NCBI GenBank assembly: GCA_027012915.1
Contig: JALUYN010000016.1
Coordinates: 1 to 23,949 of the forward strand
Length of the DNA: 23,949 nt
Direction: 5' to 3'
From: Cellvibrionaceae bacterium
GTDB lineage: Bacteria > Pseudomonadota > Gammaproteobacteria > Pseudomonadales > Cellvibrionaceae
The notes under the pieces were generated by a model. It was not told the origin of the DNA. It saw nothing but the letters and a program-made list of their open reading frames with translations, and ran no database searches. This document shows, piece by piece, positions 1 through 7,436 of the stretch (positions within the stretch are counted from its first letter, which is position 1; each line of letters opens with the position of its first letter). The translations under genes were made by a program, and so were the position numbers.

Positions 1-2
1 TC

Positions 3-116
3 AGCACGGTGGGTTTTGGCAATAACGGGCTTGCGAAAGCCAACTTGCACGGGGCGAATGATCAAAAAGTGCTCGCTGGCGGTGATAGGGAAAGTGTCGG
101 CGCCGGCTTCACGGAT
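3..116 (-). other. possible partial coding fragment running off the left edge
   Basis: A 38-codon open stretch on the minus strand continues past the window start. Its peptide contains FPITASEHFLIIRPVQVGF, which has protein-like composition. It begins directly after an in-frame TGA (117-119) with no ATG or GTG near it, so it would be a decayed or N-terminally truncated gene or an accident. I do not recognise the family. A weak competing open frame exists on the plus strand and ends near 150. Confidence 0.2.
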
Positions 117-665
117 TCAGGTATATGATTACCATGTTTTTTAATCGGCGCAACCCTTTGTATATGAAAAAGTTATGCGTGAATGTGCCATGGAGAAGCT
201 TCGTTTATTAAGTTTAATGTGTTTTCATGGGTAATTGTCTTCAATTGCTTATTTGTTGATAGAGACTCCATGGGTAAATTGGCTATGTAAGTTGATTGAA
301 GGGGTTGTTGTCTGCGGGAGTATGTTGTTAGGCCCCTCTTTATATAGTTGGCGTCAATTTAAACGTCTCCGTGTAGACTCCATTGAGAGCGTTTGAAATG
401 TTTAAAGAATGTTTGGATTGGATGATGCACCTACCCCGCCTTTTTTGCACCGCGATAGTGCAAAAAAGGCGGGGTAGGTGCAAGCAGCGCACTTGTAAAT
501 TCGAACATGCGCCTTGTTATGACGCATTTTCCATTTGCATACCCCATTTAAGGGCGCATCAATCTGGTATGGGCTTGCACAGTCCGGGATTAAACACTCT
601 GTAGCACATCACATCACATTACAGCTGAAGGGGTGTCTATAGATCAGAGCCCAGGCGCCTTACAC
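117..665. other. AT-rich intergenic region, no convincing gene
   Basis: This stretch of about 550 bases is AT-rich from roughly 120 to 420 and carries only short frames with TTG starts or no ribosome binding site. Its one striking structure is the inverted repeat at 426-482, listed separately. A smaller inverted repeat, ATGCGCC with GACGCAT separated by 7 bases, lies near 506-526. No tRNA, rRNA or insertion sequence is recognisable. Confidence 0.6.
426..482. repeat. perfect 25-bp inverted repeat with 7-base loop
   Basis: The left arm (426-450) and right arm (458-482) are exact reverse complements around the loop CGCGATA. The arms contain a GC-rich block and a run of six T or A. The centre reads TGCACCGCGATAGTGCA, which fits the 17-bp NtrC enhancer pattern TGCACY-N5-RGTGCA. 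The outer ends are again TGCACC and GGTGCA, giving four such half-sites. The T run lies inside the stem rather than after it, so this is not a standard intrinsic terminator. Function is unknown; an enhancer-like operator or a structured transcript are both possible. Confidence 0.85.
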
Positions 666-1409
666 TTAACCCACCGTGACACCGCCACAGACGAAAAGCG
701 TCTGACCAGTGATAAATCCACTATGTTCGTCGCAGAAGAAGCTTACTGCCTGGGCTACATCCTCAGGCTGGCCCATGCGTTTTAACGGAATATTTTCGAC
801 TATGCGTCGGGCACGCTCAGAATCGGGTGGATTGTTTTGCCAGAAAGCGCTTGTGGCAATAGGACCAGGAGCAACGCAATTAACTGTAATACCGTGTTCA
901 GCGAGTTCTAGGGCCCATGTTCTGGCCATAGATTGTAGCGCTCCTTTAGTGGCGCTATAGATGGTGCGCGCCTCTTTTCCAAGTACCACTCGGCTGGTAT
1001 TCAGAACGATGCGCCCCTTACCGTTCGCCTTCATATTAGGCAACAACGACTGTGTGCAGATCAGTGCCGAACGCACATTCAGGTGCATCAATTTGTCGAA
1101 GTCTTCAAGCTGTGCTTCTTCAATCAGTGCCGGGGCAACAATGCCGACATTGTTGATCAGTCGTGTCACCTGAAAACGCTCGGAAATATCCAACATAACA
1201 CGGCGAGTCGCATCGGCATCAGAAAGGTCGACTTGGTGGGCATCCGCTTGCAGTGATTGGGCTTCGGGTTCGACGATATCCACCACAATCACGCGATAAC
1301 CATCTTTCTGTAAACGCAAGGCGATCGCCTGGCCGATGTTTCTCGCCCCGCCAGTCACCACAGCGCAGTGGATTTGATTTGCTTGGCTTTGAGCGGCGTC
1401 TTGACTCAT
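666..1409 (-). CDS. SDR-family NAD(P)-dependent oxidoreductase
   Basis: This is a 247-residue short-chain dehydrogenase/reductase of classical length. The Rossmann motif is TGGARNIG (residues 19-26), followed by NNVG (86-89), the catalytic Ser139 and the Tyr151-x3-Lys155 pair in YSATK. The C-terminal GQTLFVCGG is typical of the FabG-like branch. The ATG at 1409 is preceded by GAGGAACTCTA, a good ribosome binding site. It is the last gene of a leftward operon behind catC. It probably interconverts a hydroxyl and a keto group on a pathway intermediate in the cytoplasm. The substrate cannot be read from sequence, and the NN(A/V)G variant does not narrow it. Confidence 0.88.
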   Translation of the reverse strand: MSQDAAQSQANQIHCAVVTGGARNIGQAIALRLQKDGYRVIVVDIVEPEAQSLQADAHQVDLSDADATRRVMLDISERFQVTRLINNVGIVAPALIEEAQLEDFDKLMHLNVRSALICTQSLLPNMKANGKGRIVLNTSRVVLGKEARTIYSATKGALQSMARTWALELAEHGITVNCVAPGPIATSAFWQNNPPDSERARRIVENIPLKRMGQPEDVAQAVSFFCDEHSGFITGQTLFVCGGVTVG

Positions 1410-1499
1410 TAGAGTTCCTCGGCATAGGCACGGTGATTGAGTATGAAGTTGGTAGGAAAGTCAGCCTCGCCGACAGTTCAGCGAGGCGATGGGGCTTAG

Positions 1500-1790
1500 T
1501 TATGTGTTGTCCTCACGTATTGAGGAGGGATGGCGGCATAGCGGTTTTACTTGGATATCCATGTAGGGGAACAAGGGTAAGCCGCTGATGACTTCTTGCA
1601 GTTCGTCGTTGTCATTGACGTCGAAGAGGCTGACGTTGGCGTAACTGCCGGCGACTCGCCATAGATGGCGCCATTTACCCTGTCGTTGTAGCTCTTGTGA
1701 GTAGGCTTTCTCTCTTGCTTTGATGTCAGCCACTTGATCGGCCGGCATGTCGGGCGGGAGCTTTACTACCATTTCTACATGAAACAACAT
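1500..1790 (-). CDS. catC: muconolactone delta-isomerase (CatC family)
   Basis: The 96-residue product matches CatC in length and along most of its sequence. It starts MLFHVEMVVKLP, carries GKWRHLWRVAGSYAN in the middle and ends with LPLFPYMDIQVKPLCRHPSS. Known members convert muconolactone to 3-oxoadipate enol-lactone in the catechol branch of the beta-ketoadipate pathway and form small ferredoxin-like oligomers. GGAGAA lies just upstream of the ATG. No catA or catB is visible nearby; the gene sits instead between a YciI-like gene and an SDR gene. The next enzyme, PcaD, is encoded 21 kb away in the same window. A related lactone, including one handled by the dehalogenase-like members of this family, is an alternative substrate. 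Confidence 0.9.
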   Translation of the reverse strand: MLFHVEMVVKLPPDMPADQVADIKAREKAYSQELQRQGKWRHLWRVAGSYANVSLFDVNDNDELQEVISGLPLFPYMDIQVKPLCRHPSSIREDNT

Positions 1791-1832
1791 CGTATTTCTC
1801 CATTGTATTGTCGCGATAAGATTGTGCCTGCC

Positions 1833-2129
1833 CTAAAGGGTGTTCTTTCGGTTCAGGTAGGCCTGCCGCCAACGCACGATCTTGACCTCGTCGAATAGTG
1901 CCGCTTGGTGGAATGGGTCGCCCTCAATAAAACGCTCAGCTTCCTCTCGACTGTCCAGGTCGAGCAGGTAGATGCCGCCTGATGCCGTTTCACCGTCATC
2001 GGAGAGCTTGGCCCCGCAGGCCAGCAGAATATCCACGTTGGCATCCAGATATTCTAGATGTTGTTGACGTACCTCCAGGCGCAAGGTCTGGAGATCGGGC
2101 TTGTCGAAGGTCTCTATCAAAAAAGGCAT
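1833..2129 (-). CDS. YciI-like protein
   Basis: This is a small protein of about 98 residues with the YciI pattern: a conserved His in QQHLEYL, a LLACGAKLSDDG turn, GGIYLLDLDSREEAERF and the late DPFHQAALFDEVKI block. YciI proteins share the dimeric ferredoxin-like fold of muconolactone isomerase and use the His/Asp pair as a putative active site. The frame extends upstream to a TTG at 2135, but the ATG at 2129 has GAGG seven bases before it and is preferred. It lies 26 bases after the transporter gene and 42 bases before catC, so all are probably cotranscribed. An auxiliary isomerase, hydrolase or dehalogenase role is possible. Confidence 0.85.
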   Translation of the reverse strand: MPFLIETFDKPDLQTLRLEVRQQHLEYLDANVDILLACGAKLSDDGETASGGIYLLDLDSREEAERFIEGDPFHQAALFDEVKIVRWRQAYLNRKNTL

Positions 2130-2155
2130 TTGCAAACCTCAGTTAGTAAACGTGG

Positions 2156-3490
2156 TTAAGCGCTGAGGTAGCCCCAAATAAGCATGGCGCTGCCGTAGAT
2201 GATTCCCAGGTAGATCAGGATCAACACCATATAGCCCATCACATCGCGCAACTTCAAACCGGAAATGGCCAGCACCGGAAGGATCCAAAACGGCTGGATC
2301 ATGTTGCTCCACTGGTCGCCAATCTGTACGGCGAGCGCGGTGGCCGCTTGGGAAGCGCCGATTTCAGTGGCGGCTTGCACCATGACCGGCCCCTGGACTG
2401 CCCATTGACCGCCGCCGGATGGTGCCAGCAGGTTGATGATGGCACCGCTGATGAATGACCAAATAGGCAAGGTTTGGGCACTGGAGATATCAACGAAGAT
2501 ATTCGCAAACGAAACCACCAGGCCTGAGCTCACCAGAATTCCCATGATCCCCGCGTAGAAAGGGTACTGCACGATAATACCCGAGACGATGCGGATCCCG
2601 TCAGCCAGTGCGGCCAAGTAGTTGGCTGGTGATGCAAAAAGGAGTATCCCCAGGAACAGAAAGGCGAAGTTGACAGTGTTGAGGTTCAGCGAGCCTCCGT
2701 CGACTGTGTACAGCGCTATATACAGCATGCCCAGCAAGCCAATGCCGATACCTACCACCCGGCTACGATTCAAGCGCTCTGCAATGGTGACTTTCACGTC
2801 GCCGGGTAAGGGCGCTGCAGTAGGCTTTGCGACAGTGCTGGGGTCGATTTCAACGATATCCTTGTCCAGCTTGGGGTGCAGCCAAGCATTGAAGAAAGGC
2901 AAGGTGAGCAGAATCAGAGCACTGGTGATTAAGAGGATGGGCGAGAAAATCGTTTCGCTTAATGGGATCAGGCCGATGGCATCTTGAAGAAAATGCCCCT
3001 CAGTGGCGATTAGCAGCGGGACACTGCCTGACAGGCCGATGCCATAAAGGGCGAAACCCGAGTACGCTGCGGCGATCACAAGGGGGTAGTGTAAGCCTTT
3101 TACGTTGAGTGCCAGCTTCTGAGCCACGATACCGCCTATTACCAAGCCGAACCCCCAATTCAGCCAGCTGCCAATGCCGCCCACCAGGGTGGCGACGACA
3201 ATCGCCATGAACGGTGTTTTGACGCGTGCGGCGAGGCGGTTGAGAGCACCATCCACCAAAGGCGTCTTGGCGAGGATATAGCCTGCCAGAAGGATGACCG
3301 TCATCTGCATGCTGAAGGCCAGCAGATCCCAGAAGCCATCGCCCCAGTAACGCACCGCATTCAGTGGGCTAGTGCCTTGAACTAGCACCGCCAGGAGCAT
3401 AGTGAGTACGGTCAGGAGGATAGCGATGACCAGAGGGTCAGGCATGTACCGGTTAACGAGCCTAGTGAAGAAATTAGCCAGCGCATTCAT
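2156..3490 (-). CDS. short-chain fatty acid transporter, AtoE family
   Basis: This 444-residue polytopic inner membrane protein has roughly 11-12 hydrophobic spans. It matches the AtoE short-chain fatty acid transporter family, including the hallmark loop APSGGGQWAVQGPVM near residue 360 and the N-terminal YMPDPLVIAILLTVLTM. Family members are believed to import acetoacetate or butyrate-like monocarboxylates. It is the first gene of the leftward operon that continues with the YciI-like gene, catC and the SDR gene. This suggests that the operon's substrate is a small monocarboxylic or oxo-acid rather than an aromatic compound. It starts with ATG, 170 bases from the divergent dehydrogenase gene. 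Confidence 0.9.
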   Translation of the reverse strand: MNALANFFTRLVNRYMPDPLVIAILLTVLTMLLAVLVQGTSPLNAVRYWGDGFWDLLAFSMQMTVILLAGYILAKTPLVDGALNRLAARVKTPFMAIVVATLVGGIGSWLNWGFGLVIGGIVAQKLALNVKGLHYPLVIAAAYSGFALYGIGLSGSVPLLIATEGHFLQDAIGLIPLSETIFSPILLITSALILLTLPFFNAWLHPKLDKDIVEIDPSTVAKPTAAPLPGDVKVTIAERLNRSRVVGIGIGLLGMLYIALYTVDGGSLNLNTVNFAFLFLGILLFASPANYLAALADGIRIVSGIIVQYPFYAGIMGILVSSGLVVSFANIFVDISSAQTLPIWSFISGAIINLLAPSGGGQWAVQGPVMVQAATEIGASQAATALAVQIGDQWSNMIQPFWILPVLAISGLKLRDVMGYMVLILIYLGIIYGSAMLIWGYLSA

Positions 3491-3545
3491 AGAAAGCGGC
3501 CTCTTATTGTAGGTATGTTGGTCATGGTTTATTGTGTGCGTATAG

Positions 3546-3559
3546 CGAACACAAGTTCG
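3546..3559. promoter_or_regulatory. candidate operator in divergent promoter region
   Basis: The sequence CGAAC-ACAA-GTTCG is a perfect 5-bp inverted repeat between two divergent transcription units. The left half with its flanks, GCGAACA, is identical to the right half-site of the pcaI operator at 19694-19710. The half-sites here point outward with 4 bases between them, so the geometry differs. An IclR-type regulator such as the PcaR-like protein in this window could bind here. This is inference from half-site identity only. Confidence 0.35.
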
Positions 3560-3660
3560 TACTGTGAGATTATATTTAACCTGCGAATCATTTTATTCAA
3601 TGCGACATTTGTCTATGCCGTTTGAGATAAGTCGCCATTCCAGGCTAGGGGAGAGAGCTG

Positions 3661-4566
3661 ATGCAAGAAAAAGCTTTGCGAGCAGTCGTGGTGGGTGCTG
3701 GCACCATGGGCACCACACTGGCTAAGTTGATGGCGGTGAATGGTGTCAAGGTCACCGTTGTGGATACCAATCCGCATGTGTTGGAGACCAGCCGTCAGCG
3801 TTTAGCAACCCATGCGGCGACGACTTGCTTCGCTACGGATTTGAAGATGACGGAGGTCCCCGATTTCGTCATTGAGAGCGTGACCGAAAATGTCGAGGTC
3901 AAACAGAAGGTCGTGGCGCAAATCGAGGCCAGCGTGAATGACGCCACCATCATCATGACTAATACGTCGGGGATACCGATCGACGAAATAGGCAGTATCA
4001 TGCGCGTTCCGCAACGCTTCGTGGGGACTCACTTCTTTAACCCCGCGGACATTGTGCCCACTGTGGAAGTCGTTCCCGGTAGCCACACAGAGGTTGAGAC
4101 AGTGGAAAAGGCTTGCGGTTGGCTGACGCAGTTGGGAAAACGGCCAGCGGTGTTGAAGACTTGCGTGCCCGGTTTCGTTGCCAATCGGATCCAGCATGCG
4201 GTCATGCGTGAATGCCTCTCCCTGCTGGAGAAAGGCGTGGTAGAGGCTGAAGCGCTGGATGACATCGTGCAGTACTCCATCGGTGTGCGGCTGGCTTTGA
4301 ATGGCCCCTTGTGCCAGCGCGATCTCAACGGGCTGGACACACATCTGCATATTGCTCGATATCTCTATCCAGATCTCGATGCAAGTCAGCAGCCTGCAGC
4401 GCTTCTTGAAGAGTATGTAGCCAAGGGGCGTCTAGGTGCCAAGGTAGGGCTAGGATTTTACCGCTGGAGCGACGAGTCGCTTGCGCGTCACCAGGCGCAT
4501 GAGCGGAGCAAACTGAAGCGCATCATTGAACTCGCTGCACAAGACTCACATGGAGATGAACCATGA
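3661..4566 (+). CDS. 3-hydroxyacyl-CoA dehydrogenase family protein (short form)
   Basis: The 301-residue protein has the two-domain architecture of short 3-hydroxyacyl-CoA dehydrogenases. The NAD-binding loop is VGAGTMG (11-17). The catalytic region includes NTSG (101-104), HFFNP (124-128) and Asn175 in VANRIQ. The C-terminal helical domain ends in GRLGAKVGLGFYRW. It would oxidise a 3-hydroxyacyl-CoA or, as in the carnitine dehydrogenase and lambda-crystallin relatives, a free 3-hydroxy acid. GGGGAGAGAG precedes the ATG. Its stop overlaps the start of the cyclase gene (ATGA), so the two are translationally coupled. It is distinct from the longer PaaH-type enzyme at 13681. Confidence 0.87.
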   Translation: MQEKALRAVVVGAGTMGTTLAKLMAVNGVKVTVVDTNPHVLETSRQRLATHAATTCFATDLKMTEVPDFVIESVTENVEVKQKVVAQIEASVNDATIIMTNTSGIPIDEIGSIMRVPQRFVGTHFFNPADIVPTVEVVPGSHTEVETVEKACGWLTQLGKRPAVLKTCVPGFVANRIQHAVMRECLSLLEKGVVEAEALDDIVQYSIGVRLALNGPLCQRDLNGLDTHLHIARYLYPDLDASQQPAALLEEYVAKGRLGAKVGLGFYRWSDESLARHQAHERSKLKRIIELAAQDSHGDEP

Positions 4567-5591
4567 ATCAGCCGCGCTGGAAGAAACGTCCCGAAGGCAG
4601 CAATTGGGGAGATTTCGGGCCCAATGATCAATTGGGGCGTGTCAACTTGATCGGGACAGAGCAGGTCCTCAAAGGCGTCCAGGAAGTCCAGGAGGGCGTA
4701 ACGTTCTGCTTATCTCTGCCCTTGGATATCCCCGGTGGGAAAGTACTGAATCCTCGCCGTTCACCACCGAAATTGACCCCGACGGCGCTCGATGAAGACC
4801 AGTACATCAACTTTCCCCTCTCCACTCATAACCCCAAGCTGAACGACATCATCAGTGACGACCAAGTCCAGCTATCGTTACAGTATTCCACTCAGTGGGA
4901 CTCCTTGGCCCATGTGGGAGCTCTTTTTGATGGTGATGACGACGGCTCGCCTGAGCGGCGCTATTACAATGGCTACATGGCGGCGCAAGATGTGCTGGAT
5001 TTAAGCGCAGAGCCTTCCCAGCGTCACGATTCCTATGCTAGACGCCTTGGCATTGAGACACTGGCCGCGCATGGCATGCAGGGCCGGGGTGTTTTAGTGG
5101 ACCTGGTGCGAGCCTTCGGTTCGGGAAGAACGTTGATAGGGTACAGAGAGCTGCTTGAGGTGCTGGAACAGCAGAGCGTAGTGTTGGAGCAAGGTGATAT
5201 GCTGGTATTGCGCACAGGGTTTGCCGAAGCATTGCTAGACATGAAGGGAACTCCCCAGCCGGACGTTCTAAAAAACACTGGGGCAGTACTTGATGGCAGT
5301 GATCCGGCGCTACTTGAGTGGATTACCTCGAGTGGTATCGCGGCGATCTGTGCTGATAACTACGCGGTGGAGAACCTTGATCGCGAACTGGAACCTGACT
5401 GTTGCTCTAAACTTCCGCTGCATCTCCATTGCCTATTCAAGCTAGGTTTGCCCCTGGCCGAACTCTGGTACCTGAAAGACTTGGCAGATTGGCTACATAG
5501 TCGAGGGCGTAATCGTTTCTTACTGACGGCTCCACCTTTGCGCTTGCCAGGTGCGATTGGCTCACCGGTTACTCCAGTGGCAACTGTATAG
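4563..5591 (+). CDS. cyclase-family hydrolase (kynurenine formamidase-like fold)
   Basis: This 342-residue protein belongs to the larger form of the cyclase/hydrolase family. It opens with the typical GSNWGDFGPNDQLGRVNL. The family metal motif H-x-D-x3-H appears as QWDSLAH, so the first His is replaced by Gln while the Asp and last His remain. Downstream, HCLFKLGLPLAELWYLKDL matches the conserved C-terminal His...Glu helix region. Relatives hydrolyse amide or ester bonds or open lactones and isatin-type rings with Mn or Zn. It is coupled to the preceding dehydrogenase by a 4-base overlap. The substrate is unknown; ring or lactone opening would fit a neighbouring muconolactone isomerase. Confidence 0.85.
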   Translation: MNQPRWKKRPEGSNWGDFGPNDQLGRVNLIGTEQVLKGVQEVQEGVTFCLSLPLDIPGGKVLNPRRSPPKLTPTALDEDQYINFPLSTHNPKLNDIISDDQVQLSLQYSTQWDSLAHVGALFDGDDDGSPERRYYNGYMAAQDVLDLSAEPSQRHDSYARRLGIETLAAHGMQGRGVLVDLVRAFGSGRTLIGYRELLEVLEQQSVVLEQGDMLVLRTGFAEALLDMKGTPQPDVLKNTGAVLDGSDPALLEWITSSGIAAICADNYAVENLDRELEPDCCSKLPLHLHCLFKLGLPLAELWYLKDLADWLHSRGRNRFLLTAPPLRLPGAIGSPVTPVATV

Positions 5592-5642
5592 GCGCTAATC
5601 ACTAAAAAGCGTTTATGAATTAATTAAAATTTTAGCTTAAAA

Positions 5643-5659
5643 ACTCTCTTCCAGAGAGT
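5643..5659. terminator. weak hairpin after the cyclase gene
   Basis: ACTCTCT and AGAGAGT form a perfect 7-bp stem with a TCC loop about 50 bases after the cyclase stop. On the plus strand no T-run follows; on the minus strand the stem is followed by TTTTTAAG. It may mark the boundary between the divergon and the transporter operon, but termination strength is doubtful. Confidence 0.35.
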
Positions 5660-5692
5660 GAGTGTAGCGAACTGGCTCCAGTGTATTAGTTA

Positions 5693-5721
5693 TTGCTCAA
5701 ATAAAAAATTTACGATGTAAA
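5693..5721 (+). promoter_or_regulatory. possible sigma-70 promoter of the tct operon
   Basis: TTGCTC and TGTAAA are separated by 17 bases in an AT-rich stretch about 100 bases upstream of tctC. Each hexamer matches consensus only partly (about 4 of 6), so this is a tentative call. No operator resembling the two IclR sites elsewhere in the window is obvious here. Confidence 0.25.
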
Positions 5722-5821
5722 ACTAAAGTTGGATACCTGGCTTTCGCTCTTTCCAAGTAACCTGTGAACGTATTGCGAATAAATGTACGCATAGTAAACA
5801 ATTATTAGATCAGGGGTAATT

Positions 5822-6808
5822 ATGAACAAGCTACTCAATGTCCTAGCATTAGCCACCTGCGGTGTTGCTGCACTTTCCCTTTCGGTGTCTACTGCCCAGG
5901 CTCAAGACTGGCCCACTGACGACGTGCGTCTTATAGTTCCTTATGCGCCGGGTGGTACCACCGATGTGCTATCACGTCGTGTCGCTAACCTGCTACAGGA
6001 AGAACTCAATGCAAACGTTGTGGTGGAGAACCGACCTGGTGCCGGCTCTACGGTGGCTACTGGTCGTTTGGCTCGCGGCGGTCGAGACGTTGACCATACA
6101 ATTATGATGGCTTCACCAGGTCACGCCATCGGTGCTGCCATTTACCCCAATCTTACCTATGATCCTGTCGAAGATTTTGTGTTCATTCAGAACTTGATCG
6201 ACATTCCCAACGTCATGGTGGTGCCGGCTGATAGCCCCTATAACAACGTATTGGAGTTTGTCGAGGCAGCTAAAGAGCAGAATATGACCTTTAGCCACAG
6301 TGGTGTGGGAAGTTCTATACATATGTCAGGTGAGCTTTTCAAGACTCTGACCGGTACCAATATGACGGCAGTGCCTTTCGCTGGTAGTGGTGCAGCCCTA
6401 CCTGCGCTATTGGGCGGAGATGTCGACGTCTCTTTCGAGAACATGCCCACTGTTTTCTCGCATATTCAGTCTGGTGATCTGAAAGCGCTGGCGGTTACTT
6501 CCGCTGAGCGCTCCGAGTACTTGCCCGATGTGCCGACCCTAGAAGAAATCGGTGAATATAACCTTGATCAGTTCACCACTACCGCTTGGTTTGGTCTGAT
6601 TGCTCATGAGTCCTTTCCAGAAGAAGCCATGACGGTCATGCAAGAAGCACTGCAGGAAGTAATGAAGCGTGAAGAGTTTACTAGCTTCGTTGATCAGTTG
6701 GGCGCCGAGCCGGGCGCGGTTGCTGGTGACGAGTTCAAAGCGTTCATCGCTGAGGAAGTGGCCCGCTGGGATGAAGTAGCGACTGAAGCGGGTATTCGCC
6801 AAGAATAA
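5822..6808 (+). CDS. tctC: tripartite tricarboxylate transporter substrate-binding protein
   Basis: This is a 328-residue periplasmic binding protein of the Bug/TctC family. A Sec signal peptide ends with AQA at residues 25-27. The mature protein starts with the family pattern VRLIVPYAPGGTTDVLSR and continues with VVENRPGAGSTVAT, typical of the carboxylate-binding pocket loops. It would capture a carboxylate in the periplasm and deliver it to TctAB. AGGGG lies just before the ATG. It heads a four-gene rightward operon. Because catabolic genes for an adipate-like acid lie next door, and a TctC-family protein of Rhodopseudomonas palustris (AdpC) is known to bind adipate, a C6 dicarboxylate is a reasonable guess for its ligand. 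Confidence 0.93.
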   Translation: MNKLLNVLALATCGVAALSLSVSTAQAQDWPTDDVRLIVPYAPGGTTDVLSRRVANLLQEELNANVVVENRPGAGSTVATGRLARGGRDVDHTIMMASPGHAIGAAIYPNLTYDPVEDFVFIQNLIDIPNVMVVPADSPYNNVLEFVEAAKEQNMTFSHSGVGSSIHMSGELFKTLTGTNMTAVPFAGSGAALPALLGGDVDVSFENMPTVFSHIQSGDLKALAVTSAERSEYLPDVPTLEEIGEYNLDQFTTTAWFGLIAHESFPEEAMTVMQEALQEVMKREEFTSFVDQLGAEPGAVAGDEFKAFIAEEVARWDEVATEAGIRQE

Positions 6809-6832
6809 TTCATTGTTGAATACACTGCATGA

Positions 6833-6859
6833 TGAGGCGAGGGTTACACCCTCGCCTCA
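6833..6859 (+). terminator. intercistronic hairpin between tctC and tctB
   Basis: A perfect 12-bp stem (6833-6844 with 6848-6859, loop TAC) lies between the tctC stop and the tctB start. It is GC-rich and followed only by a weak T-rich tract. Such hairpins commonly protect or attenuate a transcript so that the binding protein is made in excess over the membrane subunits. That role is inferred here from position. Confidence 0.65.
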
Positions 6860-6903
6860 GTTGGTTTACTTCCGGAGCTTTTTACGTCGAGAGGGAACCC
6901 CCG

Positions 6904-7404
6904 ATGACGAAGTCGCACTCTACTAGTGGCACGCTGATCAAAGATTCGTGGGATGTGGTCGCTGGGGTTATATTGCTGGGCTTTGCCCTGCTTCTACTGT
7001 TCTACCTAATTCCCAACTACATTGGCCAGCCGCCTATCATGCAGAATCCGATGATGTCGCCGCGTTGGCTGCCGACCATCGTTGGCTGGCTGCTGTTGGT
7101 GTTTTCTCTGCTAATGATCGTCCAGGGTGTATTAGTTGCTGATGATGCTGAGGATAGTGGGCGCCGCTTCGAGCGTGGTGCGTGGTTACGCTTTGTCCTG
7201 ATGGTCGTGGCCCTGGTTGTCTACGCAGGTTTGTTCGAGATGTTGGGAGCGATAATTAGCGGGATCCTCGCCACCTTTATACTGTTCATTGCTCATCCAG
7301 TGCGTACTTTATGGGTCTACGGTCTAGCCATCGTCTTCCCTGTAGGCATCACGCTACTGTTTACCGAGGTCATGAACGTACCGCTGCCGATGTTGCCGTT
7401 CTGA
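6904..7404 (+). CDS. tctB: tripartite tricarboxylate transporter small permease TctB
   Basis: The product is about 166 residues with four hydrophobic segments, matching the TctB small membrane subunit in size and layout. The spans begin near VVAGVILLGFALLLLFYL and end at WVYGLAIVFPVGITLLF. The frame extends upstream to an ATG at 6829, but that extension would lie across the intercistronic hairpin and is not TctB-like. The ATG at 6904 has GAGAGGG about 10 bases upstream and is preferred. It acts with TctA and TctC in sodium- or proton-driven carboxylate uptake. Confidence 0.88.
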   Translation: MTKSHSTSGTLIKDSWDVVAGVILLGFALLLLFYLIPNYIGQPPIMQNPMMSPRWLPTIVGWLLLVFSLLMIVQGVLVADDAEDSGRRFERGAWLRFVLMVVALVVYAGLFEMLGAIISGILATFILFIAHPVRTLWVYGLAIVFPVGITLLFTEVMNVPLPMLPF

Positions 7405-7436
7405 CCCAGCGGCCATCTCTCAAGATCTGGTGACTT

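Noticed and set aside
426..482. Intrinsic transcription terminator
   Set aside because: The T-run is inside the stem and no T-run follows either arm; no gene ends nearby on the plus strand.
566..585. Sigma-54 promoter downstream of the NtrC-like sites
   Set aside because: TGG and TTGC are present but the GG-to-GC spacing is 9 rather than 10 bases, which normally abolishes function, and no gene follows in that direction.
383..604. 73-codon frame spanning the large inverted repeat
   Set aside because: It starts with TTG, has no ribosome binding site, and its sequence is dictated by the palindrome; the composition is not protein-like.
3802..4350. 182-codon minus-strand frame opposite the first hydroxyacyl-CoA dehydrogenase
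   Set aside because: It is a shadow of the coding strand; the peptide is His-rich and irregular with no recognisable motif.
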